Below are positions 6,130 through 14,133 of a DNA stretch of 24,207 bases, piece after piece (within the stretch, counting starts at the first letter, position 1; each line of letters opens with the position of its first letter). Both the position numbers and the translations under genes were made by a program. Under the pieces are notes generated by a model. It did not search any database. It had not been told where the DNA came from and saw nothing but the letters and a program-made list of their open reading frames with translations. This DNA is from Muribaculaceae bacterium (GTDB lineage: Bacteria; Bacteroidota; Bacteroidia; Bacteroidales; Muribaculaceae). The stretch covers positions 1 to 24,207 of the forward strand of contig JAGCVR010000189.1 in the NCBI GenBank assembly GCA_017962285.1. Direction: 5' to 3'.

Positions 6130-8274
6130 TCAGCCCTCGGCTGAGTTGAGGAATAACTTCAACACGTCGCACTTACTGATGAACGGCGCCACATTCCCCC
6201 GCAGCTCGTAGTAGTAGTTGGCAAGTTCAAACATGGCCTGGAACATATAGCCATCATTGTTGAACACTATGTAGGGCTTGTAGTTGGCATCGTACTCCGT
6301 CCTGTACAACGGCTCTCCGTAAGGGATAAATGCCGCCGCATAGTAGCACTTCTGCTTCAACAGCGGGTCGGTGGCAATCTGTTTCGCCCTCTTCAGGAGT
6401 TCCACCGTGGCTGTCACAAGGTCTTTCTCTCCCACATACTCAATCGAGTCATAGGCACTGTGGAAATAACGGGTCAGATACCAGCAGTCGCCCTGATAGC
6501 TCGCCTGATAGTAAAGCGTGGCAAGGCGGTAGAGGTTCTCGGCAGTGCCGTTGCTGTTCACCGCCTCTTCTGCTTTGAGCACGTCGCGGCAGTACTGCAG
6601 TTTCTGGTTGTAGGTAACCGGAATGTTTTCACCCATCATGATATCCTCCCAGTCGCGGTCCACTACCTGACGCCGCATCCAGCGCTCCACGTCGTAGCTC
6701 CTTCGTGCCATATAACGGCTGATGCCCTGCTCGTTGATTAAGCTCAGAGGCACTTTCTCCAGATAAGGAATCGCCTTGGCGTAGGCTCCCTCGCGCAGAT
6801 ACTTGGTTCCCACAAGGTCGTTGAAGTGGTCCCGATCCAGCGGAGTGCCTCTTGATACAAGCCATTTCTCAAGTTTGTTATCGCCACCGCTCTTCACGAA
6901 GCGGTCGTAATCTATCAGTTGGTCGGCAGTGAGTTTGGTAATCAGACTGCCAAGGTCGCTGAAATATCCCGGATACTCGTCGCTCTCAAGGTTGCTCATC
7001 ATCACGCTGAGCGAGGTGGCAAGGTTCGTGGCGCCCATTTTCTGATAATGCGGCACCAGGTTTTCGTAAACCAGATTTGTCATTACCGAGAAATAATGGT
7101 TCTCGGCATTGGTGTCGTCACCGAGTCCGTGCTCTTCATCCTTGGCCTGCGCCGCCAGCCACTGGAGTTCGGTGCAGAGGTAATCCTGATATTTCTTCGA
7201 CATGTCCGCATAGGTGGTGCTTGCCACAAGGCGGCACAACCGAGCGTTGTCGGTCATCCGTTTGGTCCCTTTCATCTTCATCGCCTTGTCGAGCATCTTC
7301 AGGGCATCGTCGGTGTTGCCCATGTAATGCATTAGCAAGCCGGCGGCCGCCAGCCACATAGCGGGGCTGTTCGTCTTGTTGTTCTTCACCACGTCAAGCG
7401 CGAAATCCACAAACTTCTGCGCCTCCACGCGGTTGCTTTTCAATTCTGACGACATATCGCCATATCCCATCTCTGTATAAAGCTTTAGGCTTGCGAGGGT
7501 CGAGCCAAGGTTGTTCACATAGTCCTGCACAAGATACACCAGCGTGGGTGAATTGTTGTCCTTGTCGAATTCCTGCTTCACTCCCATCAGCGAGAAACGC
7601 TGATTATAAACGAGCCACTGAATCGAGTGCATGTCGCCCATGTCGGCATACTCGGCAATGGCTTCGCGGCGCTGCCCGAGCGACAGGAGCGACCACGCAT
7701 AGAGCCCGCGCATCATGTCTTTGTAAACGGTCTCGGGCAACGCCGAACCGGTCTTGGTCCAGTAGTCCACCACGCCGCGGGCATCGCCCAGATGCACCAT
7801 CGCCCTCACCTGAAGCAGAGCATACTGGTCGCGCAGGCGTGTTCCGCTATAGGTGCGGGCAGCGGTTGCTATTTCCTGCATCCTCGCCTTGCGGTTGCCA
7901 AGTTCGTCACGCGTGGGGTAATTCCATGTATCGTTGCCGGTACCGGAAACTATGTTCAGATAAGTTATCAGATGGCGCAGATATGCGAGCATCTCGCTGT
8001 CGCCGCGCATACGTGCCGTGGCAAGCACGGCGTTGTCGCTGGTGGCGAGTTCGTTCTCCGTGATGCTCGACAATGCATCCACTGTCCATGACGAGGCACG
8101 GCCGTCGGTGTACTTCTCCCAGAAATCGTACATCGGCTTGAGTCGCGCGTCAGGATTGAGCTGCTTACTGTCGTAAACGCTGAACACGTCGTAGGTGGGT
8201 CTTATCCACGGACCGCAGGCCTGGCTCAGCAGCCACGCCACAGCCATAACGCTAAGGATTGAAAATCTTTTCAT
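6130..8274 (-). CDS. Large helical-repeat (TPR-like) lipoprotein
   Basis: This 714-residue protein has a lipoprotein signal (MKRFSILSVMAVAWLLSQAC, Cys20, then GPW). The mature protein is almost entirely helical, with TPR/Sel1-like pairs such as MWLAAAGLLMHYMGNTDDALKM in steps, LREGAYAKAIPYLEKVP and AENLYRLATLYYQASY. It is likely a scaffold held in the outer membrane. Bacteroidales carry uncharacterised lipoproteins beginning with a similar CGP...FS-Y motif. Its ATG overlaps the end of the DUF3142-like gene by 23 bases, indicating translational coupling, and the two products probably act together. No catalytic motif is visible. No peptidase, glycosidase or SusD feature was found, so the ligand is unknown. 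Confidence 0.8.
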   Translation of the reverse strand: MKRFSILSVMAVAWLLSQACGPWIRPTYDVFSVYDSKQLNPDARLKPMYDFWEKYTDGRASSWTVDALSSITENELATSDNAVLATARMRGDSEMLAYLRHLITYLNIVSGTGNDTWNYPTRDELGNRKARMQEIATAARTYSGTRLRDQYALLQVRAMVHLGDARGVVDYWTKTGSALPETVYKDMMRGLYAWSLLSLGQRREAIAEYADMGDMHSIQWLVYNQRFSLMGVKQEFDKDNNSPTLVYLVQDYVNNLGSTLASLKLYTEMGYGDMSSELKSNRVEAQKFVDFALDVVKNNKTNSPAMWLAAAGLLMHYMGNTDDALKMLDKAMKMKGTKRMTDNARLCRLVASTTYADMSKKYQDYLCTELQWLAAQAKDEEHGLGDDTNAENHYFSVMTNLVYENLVPHYQKMGATNLATSLSVMMSNLESDEYPGYFSDLGSLITKLTADQLIDYDRFVKSGGDNKLEKWLVSRGTPLDRDHFNDLVGTKYLREGAYAKAIPYLEKVPLSLINEQGISRYMARRSYDVERWMRRQVVDRDWEDIMMGENIPVTYNQKLQYCRDVLKAEEAVNSNGTAENLYRLATLYYQASYQGDCWYLTRYFHSAYDSIEYVGEKDLVTATVELLKRAKQIATDPLLKQKCYYAAAFIPYGEPLYRTEYDANYKPYIVFNNDGYMFQAMFELANYYYELRGNVAPFISKCDVLKLFLNSAEG

Positions 8275-9280
8275 AGAAGTCAGTATTATAAAGTTTCATT
8301 TGTTCGCTGTTTAAACTGTAAAGAATGGTCTGAACCGACATTTCCGGACGCAGCTCAATAACTTTAGCCTGCGTGCCAAGTATCACATCCTCGCCCGGAT
8401 GTGCCACGACGATGGTGTCGCCCACGTCGATCCACGACATCGCGCTCAGGTCGCTGTTGTACTCCGGAGCGTCGTGTCGCCGCACCACCACATAGCGGTC
8501 GGGTGCCACACGGCGGTAGCGCGTGGTGTCGTCCAGCATCGCGCTGTAGAGAATTGCCTTGAACTCGCCTCCGGCATAGAGCAGTTTCCACTCAAAGCAC
8601 GGCCAGGCGGCGCAAAGCGGCAGGTCATAGTCCTTGAGATACTTCAGGTAAGGAGCCACATGCTTCGCGTCAAGGATGGGATTCGTGCCGTCCTTGATGC
8701 GCATATCACCGGTGTTGTACATCATCAGCACTCCATAGTCCACCGGTGGAACCGGCATCGACAGCTGATGCAGGCGGATTGTGGCCGACAGCGTCCATCC
8801 CATCCGCTCCGTGCGCCGACGGATGTCAGCCAGCAAGGCATAGAACGTTTTCATCGACTTCACCGTCCAGTCGCAGTCAATCTGCAGCTCATGCGCCTCC
8901 ACACCATGAGTCTCGCACATCTGCGCCACACGGCTCACCAAATTCTCTGCAAGCGATGATGTGTCGGCGCTGAGGCAGTTCTCCATTATGAAAACAGTGG
9001 GAACCACGGCGATGCCTCCGGGCACGGTGTCAAGCCCCGTGATTGTGGCGTTCGGCATGGGTTTCCCGCCACGAAGCACCACGTCGAACATCCGCACATA
9101 CATCTTTTTCACGCCATAAGTCGACAGGAAGTCACGCTCCGCGCTGTCCAGACTCAACGAAGTGCGCCAGAAATACACAGCCGCACGCTCAGCGCCGGGC
9201 ACCGCTTCGTGCCCACGCCTGCACCCTGCCAGCGAAACCATCACAAGCAGGACCACGAGTATGTATCGCGCATTCTTCAC
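8252..9280 (-). CDS. DUF3142-like lipoprotein (TIM-barrel, glycosidase-like)
   Basis: This 342-residue protein has a lipobox (LVMVSLAGC, Cys20). The mature part opens AAVYFWRTSLSLD and continues MYVRMFDVV, VVPTVFI, HELQIDCDWT and LSATIRLHQL, then YGVLMMYNTGDM and PLCAAWPCFEW. These look like successive beta strands of a TIM barrel and follow the pattern of DUF3142 proteins, which are thought to be related to glycoside hydrolases. Asp residues in QIDCDWT are candidate catalytic or substrate-binding residues, but no activity is known. It is the first gene of the leftward run, behind the promoter at 9300-9330, and is coupled to the helical lipoprotein by a 23-base overlap. An alternative reading as an inactive carbohydrate-binding barrel is possible. 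Confidence 0.75.
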   Translation of the reverse strand: MKNARYILVVLLVMVSLAGCRRGHEAVPGAERAAVYFWRTSLSLDSAERDFLSTYGVKKMYVRMFDVVLRGGKPMPNATITGLDTVPGGIAVVPTVFIMENCLSADTSSLAENLVSRVAQMCETHGVEAHELQIDCDWTVKSMKTFYALLADIRRRTERMGWTLSATIRLHQLSMPVPPVDYGVLMMYNTGDMRIKDGTNPILDAKHVAPYLKYLKDYDLPLCAAWPCFEWKLLYAGGEFKAILYSAMLDDTTRYRRVAPDRYVVVRRHDAPEYNSDLSAMSWIDVGDTIVVAHPGEDVILGTQAKVIELRPEMSVQTILYSLNSEQMKLYNTDFYEKIFNP

Positions 9281-9299
9281 CTCAAAACAATCTCTATCA

Positions 9300-9330
9300 C
9301 AAAAATAGGAAAAAGAAAATACTTACCAAA
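9300..9330 (-). promoter_or_regulatory. Complete promoter (-33 TTTG, 19-bp spacer, -7 TATTTTTG) for the 9280 leftward operon
   Basis: On the minus strand TTTG (9330-9327) is followed after exactly 19 bases by TATTTTTG (9307-9300). Transcription would begin near 9293, leaving a leader of only about 12 nt before ATG 9280. Confidence 0.7.
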
Positions 9331-9378
9331 AACTTTTCCCAATATTTTATTAATCGTCCATTTTTCGCCTCCATTATT

Positions 9379-9410
9379 TTTGTATTCCACTGCATCTGCA
9401 CTAACTTTGC
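9379..9410 (+). promoter_or_regulatory. Complete promoter (-33 TTTG, 19-bp spacer, -7 TAACTTTGC) for the phosphatase operon
   Basis: TTTG 9379-9382 and TAACTTTG 9402-9409 are separated by 19 bases. The transcript would begin near 9417, about 23 nt before ATG 9440. This supports 9440 as the start, not the longer open frame from 9209 that overlaps the divergent lipoprotein gene. Confidence 0.75.
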
Positions 9411-9439
9411 ATTCACAACAGCAAAAACTTTTACTATTT

Positions 9440-10168
9440 ATGAAATTTTCATTCCGATTCCCCACATTAGTCTCCGCCTTTCTCTGGTGCGCCCTCACTC
9501 TTTGCGCACAAAGCGAAACCGCACAGCCCTATTTCACCGTTGACCAGCTGCCCGACCTCATCAAGTGCCTGCCCGCACCGCCGGCTTTCGACAGCCCCGA
9601 GTTTGCCTACGACATGATGCGCTACGCCTGGGGAAAACAGCAGCGACTCGACTCCGTGCGCGCCGAAACGGCAAAACGCGATGCCGTGTGGTCCTACGAA
9701 GCTCTGCTCGCTGAATTCGACTCTCCATTCGGACTACATATTTCACGGGAGAACACGCCTGAAATATGGCGGCTCATGGAGACAAGCCTCGTCACCACCG
9801 ATGCCATGAGAGTGGCACCAAAGGCCTATTATCACCGCCAGCGACCCTTCGAACGCTTCGACGACAAGATGCTCACCGGCGAGGAAGACGACCTTCGTGG
9901 CGAAGGCTCATATCCTTCGGGACACACCATGCGCGGATGGACCGCCGCACTGCTGCTCGCTGAGATCAACCCTGCCGGCGCCAACGAAATCTTTGCCCGT
10001 GGATGGATCTACGGCGAGAGCCGCGTCATTGCCGGAGCACACTGGCAGAGCGACGTGGACGCAAGCCGGGTGGCGGCAAGCATCGCCTATGCCGCGCTGC
10101 ACAACAGCCCCGACTTCCGCGCACAAATGCTCCGCGCACAGGAAGAATACCGCACATTGACCCACTAA
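9440..10168 (+). CDS. Secreted class A acid phosphatase (PAP2 superfamily)
   Basis: This 242-residue protein has a signal peptide (about residues 1-24, ...LTLCAQS), so it is periplasmic. The three PAP2 phosphatase motifs are complete. K128-x6-R135-P136 lies in KAYYHRQRPF, S160-G161-H162 in YPSGHT, and S194-R195-x5-H201-x3-D205 in SRVIAGAHWQSDVD. His201 would be the nucleophile that is phosphorylated and His162 the acid/base, as in PhoN/PhoC class A nonspecific acid phosphatases; the length agrees with that class. It would release phosphate from organic phosphomonoesters outside the inner membrane. The DUF3089 hydrolase follows 12 bases later in the same operon. Confidence 0.92.
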   Translation: MKFSFRFPTLVSAFLWCALTLCAQSETAQPYFTVDQLPDLIKCLPAPPAFDSPEFAYDMMRYAWGKQQRLDSVRAETAKRDAVWSYEALLAEFDSPFGLHISRENTPEIWRLMETSLVTTDAMRVAPKAYYHRQRPFERFDDKMLTGEEDDLRGEGSYPSGHTMRGWTAALLLAEINPAGANEIFARGWIYGESRVIAGAHWQSDVDASRVAASIAYAALHNSPDFRAQMLRAQEEYRTLTH

Positions 10169-10180
10169 CATCCCTCTCCC

Positions 10181-11164
10181 ATGAGACGTAAAGTCCTGAT
10201 TTCAACCGCTGTAGTCGCCATTCTCGCCGTTATCGGCATCATGGCGTGGCACAATCTCTCGGCTGACACAAAAGCCGACCCGATGCCTGCCGCCCCCGAC
10301 TATGCCGACTCATCCATGTGGTACGTCAGCCGGCACGACTCCACCGGCACCGCGGCCGACATCTTCTACGTCTGCTCCACCGAGACAGCCGACTGGACCG
10401 ACAGCGTTTCAGGAAAAACCATGCACTTCGCCGATGTCACGCGCACCGACCACCGCACCGCACTCTTTGGCGAAATGCTCGGTGTGGACACGCTATTTGC
10501 CGCCGCAGGATGCGACTTCTACGCTCCCTACTACCGTCAGGCCACCATGGAAGGACTTCTCGCCGACACCACGCAGTTCTTGCCACGAAGCCTTAAAGCC
10601 ACCGACGACGTAAAGCGCGCTTGGCACCACTTCTGCGAGCATCGCCGGCAGGACCGCCCGTTCATCCTCATGGGCTACTCACAGGGAGCTTTTGCCGTGG
10701 TGGAACTCCTTAAATCCATGCCGCCCGAAGAATACCGCAACATGGTTGCCGCCTACGTGATAGGCTACAAAATCACCCGTTCCGACCTCTCCCACCCCGC
10801 CATCAAGCCTGCCACCGGAGCCACCGATGCCGGAGTAACCGTCTGCTTCAACAGCGTGGCGTCGCCACAGAGCGAAATCCCCATTATCAGTGCCGGGACA
10901 GCAGTAGGCATCAACCCCGTGAACTGGCGCACCGACGCCACGCCGGCACCATTCACCGCCGCGCTCATCACCACCAACACCCTCACTGCCACACTCGACA
11001 CCGCGCGCCACCTCGTAATCGTAAGCGGTTATGACGGACCATGCCCCCAGATACCGTTCGCCGGAATCCCCGGCAACTACCACTGCCTCGAAATACCATT
11101 CTACGCCACCACCCTCGCCCAAAACATCACCACCCGCCTCCACACCCACCACACCACCCCTTAG
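10181..11164 (+). CDS. DUF3089 alpha/beta-hydrolase, membrane-anchored or secreted
   Basis: This 327-residue protein has an N-terminal hydrophobic segment (residues about 5-23) serving as a signal anchor. The body matches DUF3089: ADIFYVCSTE, a CDFYAPYYRQAT segment, and the nucleophile elbow FILMGYSQGA with Ser167 in G-x-S-x-G. A later DISP-like acid and His complete the fold in this family; HCLEIPFYA near residue 303 may supply the His. The substrate is unknown; esterase or lipase activity is inferred. The His- and Thr-rich tail (THHTTP) is a low-complexity end. It follows the acid phosphatase by 12 bases, so the pair probably processes an extracytoplasmic substrate such as a phospholipid or phosphorylated ester; this is inference. 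Confidence 0.82.
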   Translation: MRRKVLISTAVVAILAVIGIMAWHNLSADTKADPMPAAPDYADSSMWYVSRHDSTGTAADIFYVCSTETADWTDSVSGKTMHFADVTRTDHRTALFGEMLGVDTLFAAAGCDFYAPYYRQATMEGLLADTTQFLPRSLKATDDVKRAWHHFCEHRRQDRPFILMGYSQGAFAVVELLKSMPPEEYRNMVAAYVIGYKITRSDLSHPAIKPATGATDAGVTVCFNSVASPQSEIPIISAGTAVGINPVNWRTDATPAPFTAALITTNTLTATLDTARHLVIVSGYDGPCPQIPFAGIPGNYHCLEIPFYATTLAQNITTRLHTHHTTP

Positions 11165-11292
11165 CCATTAGCCCTCAGATTAAAGACTTAACTGTTACCA
11201 TTTTGTTATCACTTTTACCCCCAAATACCCCCTTGAAACACCTATTTTGAACGAATTTTGGCCTATTGGTCATTTTTTAGGATGAAATCATG

Positions 11293-11341
11293 AAAAAACA
11301 AGGCATTTTTGTGTTATGTTGCCACAAAAACGCCTTGTTTT
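11293..11341 (-). terminator. Intrinsic terminator for tRNA-Arg (minus strand)
   Basis: The arms 11295-11313 and 11323-11341 pair over 19 bases with a single imperfect position (11305/11331). That position is A-C on the plus strand but G-U on the minus strand. The minus strand ends in a run of six T (11298-11293). It is therefore a minus-strand terminator, though it may also stop plus-strand readthrough from the DUF3089 gene. Confidence 0.85.
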
Positions 11342-11360
11342 CATTTACTTAAATGTTTTG

Positions 11361-11434
11361 TGATTCAGTTGGGATTCGAACCCAAGACCCACAGCTTAGA
11401 AGGCTGTTGCTCTATCCAGCTGAGCTACTGAACC
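11361..11434 (-). tRNA. tRNA-Arg (anticodon UCU)
   Basis: The minus strand folds as a standard tRNA. The acceptor strands GGTTCAG and CTGAATC pair with one G-U, followed by discriminator A at 11361. The D-arm has AGCTCAGCTGGATAGAGC and the T-arm GGTTCGAATCC. The anticodon loop CTTCTAA reads UCU at 34-36, decoding AGA. CCA is not encoded (CAA follows). It has its own promoter and terminator and lies between two protein genes unrelated to translation. Confidence 0.96.
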
Positions 11435-11439
11435 GTTTC

Positions 11440-11464
11440 GCGGAGGCGGTACTGATGCCTCCGC
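11440..11464 (-). other. Leader hairpin just upstream of tRNA-Arg
   Basis: GCGGAGGC at 11440-11447 is a perfect inverted repeat of 11457-11464 with a 9-base loop. It lies between the promoter box (11479) and the mature 5' end (11434). It could guide 5' processing or RNase P trimming. Confidence 0.6.
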
Positions 11465-11478
11465 CATATTTGCGACTG

Positions 11479-11486
11479 CAAAGTTA
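11479..11486 (-). promoter_or_regulatory. -7 box for tRNA-Arg
   Basis: The minus strand reads TAACTTTG (plus CAAAGTTA), 45 bases before the tRNA 5' end. A weak TTTA lies 19 bases upstream at 11509-11506. The interval 11487-11633 holds no gene; it contains a small GATAAT/ATTATC stem at 11583-11605 that may be part of the end of the gene at 11634. Confidence 0.6.
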
Positions 11487-11633
11487 GTAATAAAAGTTCA
11501 AAGAATAAACCCTAACCCTAAAGTTTTTTATCTGTGTCAGCCAAAAATACGGTGGAGGCTGAACCGTAATCATTAAATCACGGATAATCAGAAATCAGAA
11601 TTATCAGAGTCATCCGTAGTTTATTTTACTTGA

Positions 11634-12992
11634 TTATGATACGGTTTCTTCCGTAGCCTCGGATGTGGAGTTTTCCGCCTGGCTTTCAGCATCTTCCCCA
11701 CTCTCAGGATTTCCGTTCTTCTTCCGGAATTTGCCGCCTATGAACCACACCATTCTGTGGGTGCGGTTAATGACAAACAGCACCACCAGTGCCACAAAGA
11801 GCGAAGAGAAGACCCATTTCAGTATCCTGTTGGAATCGAAATCGGTGTCGATGTCCTCCAGTTTGTCCGACCGCAACGAGTCCACACTCTCGGGCGCGAT
11901 GGAGCCGAGAGCACGCTTCCACAGGATTCTGCCGTCGCGGATATAAACCACCGCCGGATTGCCGCGCGCCATCATCTTAATCTCGCTGTCGTCGGCGGTC
12001 AGCATGGGATAGGCAGCCATGGAAATGTCGTTCCAGAGCGCGATTTCCTCATCGGTCCCGCTGGTGATGCCATAGGCCGGCGAGCCCTCCTTTTTCGCCA
12101 TGTCGGCGAGCTGATTGACGACGTAGGTATAGGAAATCGACACGTTCTTCACATCCGGGAAAAGCAGTAGCAGCACATTCGGCGCGTCGGAGCTGAAAAC
12201 CTCCGACGTCACGTCGTCGCCATTCTCGTCCATCACCGCAATGGGACGCACTCCCTCCTGCGCCACCACATTGGTCTGGTTCACGTTCTTGCGCCGCACA
12301 TAGGTCCATCCGTCGGCATCGTCGGGCACCTCGTCGATGGCAAATTCCCGCTCCTCGCCGTCTTTCTCGTAGATGAACACGAAATCGCTGTCGCTCACGT
12401 GGTTAGAGTTGCCAATGAGCGACACGCCCACCTTATACGGACGGAAATCAATCAGCGGCTGCTTGAAATAGCCCACGTAGGCAATCGCCAACGCCGACAT
12501 GAGGGTGAAAAATGCTATTATCCAGTGTACGGCGGGCCCCATCACGCACGGCACGCACTTATTATAAATCAGAAGCCATACGAGAGCCGCTGTGATGACC
12601 AAATTCTTGCCGAATGTAGCCCAGTTCGAAAGATGCACCGCATCGCCGAAACAGCCGCAGTCGGGGACAAGGTCGGTCACCGCCAGATAGAACGTGAGCG
12701 GCAGCATCACCAGCATCATGGCAAGCAGCAGGACCACCGAGCCGCGCCTGAATGCACCGAGCAATACGCACATTCCCAGCACCATCTCCAGCGCCGCCAC
12801 AGCGAATGCAGCAAACAGCGCAAACCATTCCAACCCCGGGAGCGAAACGGCAGAAAGATATTCCGAAAACTTATAGAACGAGCCCCAGGGATCGATAGCC
12901 TTAACGAACCCCGAAAACAAAAATACCGCCCCGACCAAGATTCTCAGGGTCACGACAAGTACCTTATTCCATGTTTCCGTTTTTTCTTTCAT
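11634..12992 (-). CDS. BT_3928-type DoxX/MauE-like membrane protein with C-terminal extracytoplasmic region
   Basis: This 452-residue protein starts with a DoxX/MauE-like membrane domain. Residues about 12-30 (LRILVGAVFLFSGFVKAIDP), 55-75, 85-105, 128-143 and 156-175 are hydrophobic. Between them lie C112-G-C114-F-G (DLVPDCGCFGD) and C146-V-P-C149, the Cys pairs expected in redox-associated MauE/DoxX proteins. A soluble region of about 210 residues follows, with thioredoxin-like phrases (PNVLLLLFPDVKN, NPAVVYIRDGRILWKRAL) but no CxxC of its own. A last membrane segment (about 395-413) and an acidic Ser/Glu-rich tail end it. The family name comes from Bacteroides thetaiotaomicron BT_3928. A role in handling thiol redox at the membrane is inferred. 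It has its own promoter 90 bases upstream. Confidence 0.85.
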   Translation of the reverse strand: MKEKTETWNKVLVVTLRILVGAVFLFSGFVKAIDPWGSFYKFSEYLSAVSLPGLEWFALFAAFAVAALEMVLGMCVLLGAFRRGSVVLLLAMMLVMLPLTFYLAVTDLVPDCGCFGDAVHLSNWATFGKNLVITAALVWLLIYNKCVPCVMGPAVHWIIAFFTLMSALAIAYVGYFKQPLIDFRPYKVGVSLIGNSNHVSDSDFVFIYEKDGEEREFAIDEVPDDADGWTYVRRKNVNQTNVVAQEGVRPIAVMDENGDDVTSEVFSSDAPNVLLLLFPDVKNVSISYTYVVNQLADMAKKEGSPAYGITSGTDEEIALWNDISMAAYPMLTADDSEIKMMARGNPAVVYIRDGRILWKRALGSIAPESVDSLRSDKLEDIDTDFDSNRILKWVFSSLFVALVVLFVINRTHRMVWFIGGKFRKKNGNPESGEDAESQAENSTSEATEETVS

Positions 12993-13081
12993 TATACCTC
13001 GTTCATTTTATGCTAAATATCAATCTCAATTTGAACCATTACTTTAATCTTTTCAAGCGAGTTAGAATGGACGACCCGAAA

Positions 13082-13089
13082 CAAAGATA
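13082..13089 (-). promoter_or_regulatory. -7 box for the BT_3928-type gene
   Basis: TATCTTTG on the minus strand, 89 bases before ATG 12992, inside the 195-base gap after the DUF1599 gene. It suggests separate transcription from the DUF1599 gene or an internal promoter. Confidence 0.5.
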
Positions 13090-13187
13090 TAATTAATATA
13101 TAATGCTGCAATACAACTATTTATACGCAAGCCCTTAAAGCATATCTTCAAGACGCCCCATTCACGCACGTTTCCTCAAGCAGAGCA

Positions 13188-13733
13188 TTATTCTGTGCCT
13201 TCGTTGTGGCGGATGAGTGCGAAAACCGCATAATTAATCATGTCCTGATAATTGGCGGCGATACCCTCGCTCACCTCGGTCTTGCCGCCATGGTCCTCAA
13301 TGGACTTGGTGCGCTGCACCTTCGACAGGATGAAATCCACGTAACTGCGCGGACGCATGTCGCGCCATGCCTCACCGTAGTCGGTGTTTTTCGCAATCAT
13401 CAGAGCCTTGGTCTCGGCGATATAGCTGTCGTAAAGTTCCAGAGCCTGGGCAGCGGTCATGTCCACGGTGTCGGAATGGCCGTATTCCAATTGGATAAGC
13501 CCAATGATGCCATAGTTGATGATACCCATATATTCCGAATAGATGTCCTCGTCCACCTTGCTCTCGCCGTTGAGGATGACGGTACGGATGCGCTTGGCGT
13601 TGATGAAAATCTGGTCGGTGAGGGTGCTTGGCTGGTTGATGCGCCACGAAGGCCCGTAATCGCCCATTTTTTTAATGAAAAGTTCACGACATGTGCTAAT
13701 CACTTCATCGTATTGCCGGCTGGTATTGTTCAT
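13188..13733 (-). CDS. Double DUF1599 (nucleotide modification associated domain 1) protein
   Basis: The 181 residues are two tandem copies of the same unit. Copy 1 (about 8-85) and copy 2 (about 100-178) share the order K-x-x-DYG-x-x-WR, then P-x-S or -T with D-x-I/L, K-x-x-R-x-x-x-I, G-x-x-x-V-x-E-x-I, and Y-x-x-x-INY. This is PF07659 (DUF1599), an all-helical domain seen near nucleotide-modification genes and in many Bacteroidetes. A nucleotide-binding or pyrophosphatase-like function is proposed in the literature as I remember it, not shown here. No signal peptide, so cytoplasmic. It lies upstream of the BT_3928-type gene on the same strand, an order I recall from other Bacteroidetes. Confidence 0.85.
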   Translation of the reverse strand: MNNTSRQYDEVISTCRELFIKKMGDYGPSWRINQPSTLTDQIFINAKRIRTVILNGESKVDEDIYSEYMGIINYGIIGLIQLEYGHSDTVDMTAAQALELYDSYIAETKALMIAKNTDYGEAWRDMRPRSYVDFILSKVQRTKSIEDHGGKTEVSEGIAANYQDMINYAVFALIRHNEGTE

Positions 13734-13764
13734 TTTGAGAAATGTTTTGTAATGATTCTAAGTG

Positions 13765-13772
13765 CAAAATTA
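13765..13772 (-). promoter_or_regulatory. -7 box for the DUF1599 gene
   Basis: The minus strand reads TAATTTTG, 31 bases before ATG 13733. A TTTG at 13800-13797 lies 24 bases upstream, a little far for a -33 element. Confidence 0.6.
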
Positions 13773-13882
13773 ATGATTTATTTTGGAAAGCAGAAGCAAA
13801 CCGGCAGAAAAACGTGAAGGGGAACGTGCCCTTTGGGAGATTACCCGAGGGCGCGGATTATTCGGAGCACTCGGAGGGCGAG

Positions 13883-13920
13883 AAAAAGCGACGGCAGACT
13901 GCGAGGCAGCTGTCATCGCT
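13883..13920 (-). terminator. Terminator of the candidate small RNA
   Basis: On the minus strand AGCGATGAC...GTCGCT (13920-13887) forms a hairpin. It has five pairs, a U-G, a G-C, one mismatch, three pairs, a one-base bulge and four pairs, closed by a CTC loop. TTTTTC follows. The U-G pair exists only on this strand, supporting the direction. Confidence 0.65.
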
Positions 13921-14126
13921 CTATAGAAGCCACACCAAAGGGATTTGTTGAAACTCCGAATAAAACAGGATTTGAGTGCATCCGTTTCTTTGTAATCCTC
14001 CGGCACTCTCGTGCTTTGTTTCCAAATGAGGCCCGCCATTGAAGCGGATTGCGTTTCTCGGTATTTCAAATAATTTGAAGAGTATCCCAATCTGCTCTGG
14101 TGTGGACAATTTTTCAGGAATCTCTC
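13883..14126 (-). ncRNA. Candidate small RNA of about 245 nt in the 13773-14263 gap
   Basis: This 490-base gap has no credible protein gene. It does have a minus-strand -7 box (14141-14134) and, about 245 nt downstream, a strong hairpin followed by a T-tract (13920-13883), which together would bound a discrete transcript. The region contains many short pairable blocks, such as GGAAACAAAGCACGAGAGTGCC with stem GCAC/GTGC. A 71-residue open frame (13921-14136) is in the same strand, but its start TTG lies inside the -7 box, so it cannot be translated from this promoter. No known RNA family (RNase P, tmRNA, SRP, 6S) was recognised. The call is based on boundaries, not on homology. Confidence 0.45.
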
Positions 14127-14133
14127 GTGATAG

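Noticed and set aside
11508..11521. CCCTAACCCTAA-like telomere motif
   Set aside because: Only two units and in a bacterial intergenic region; chance is the simplest explanation.
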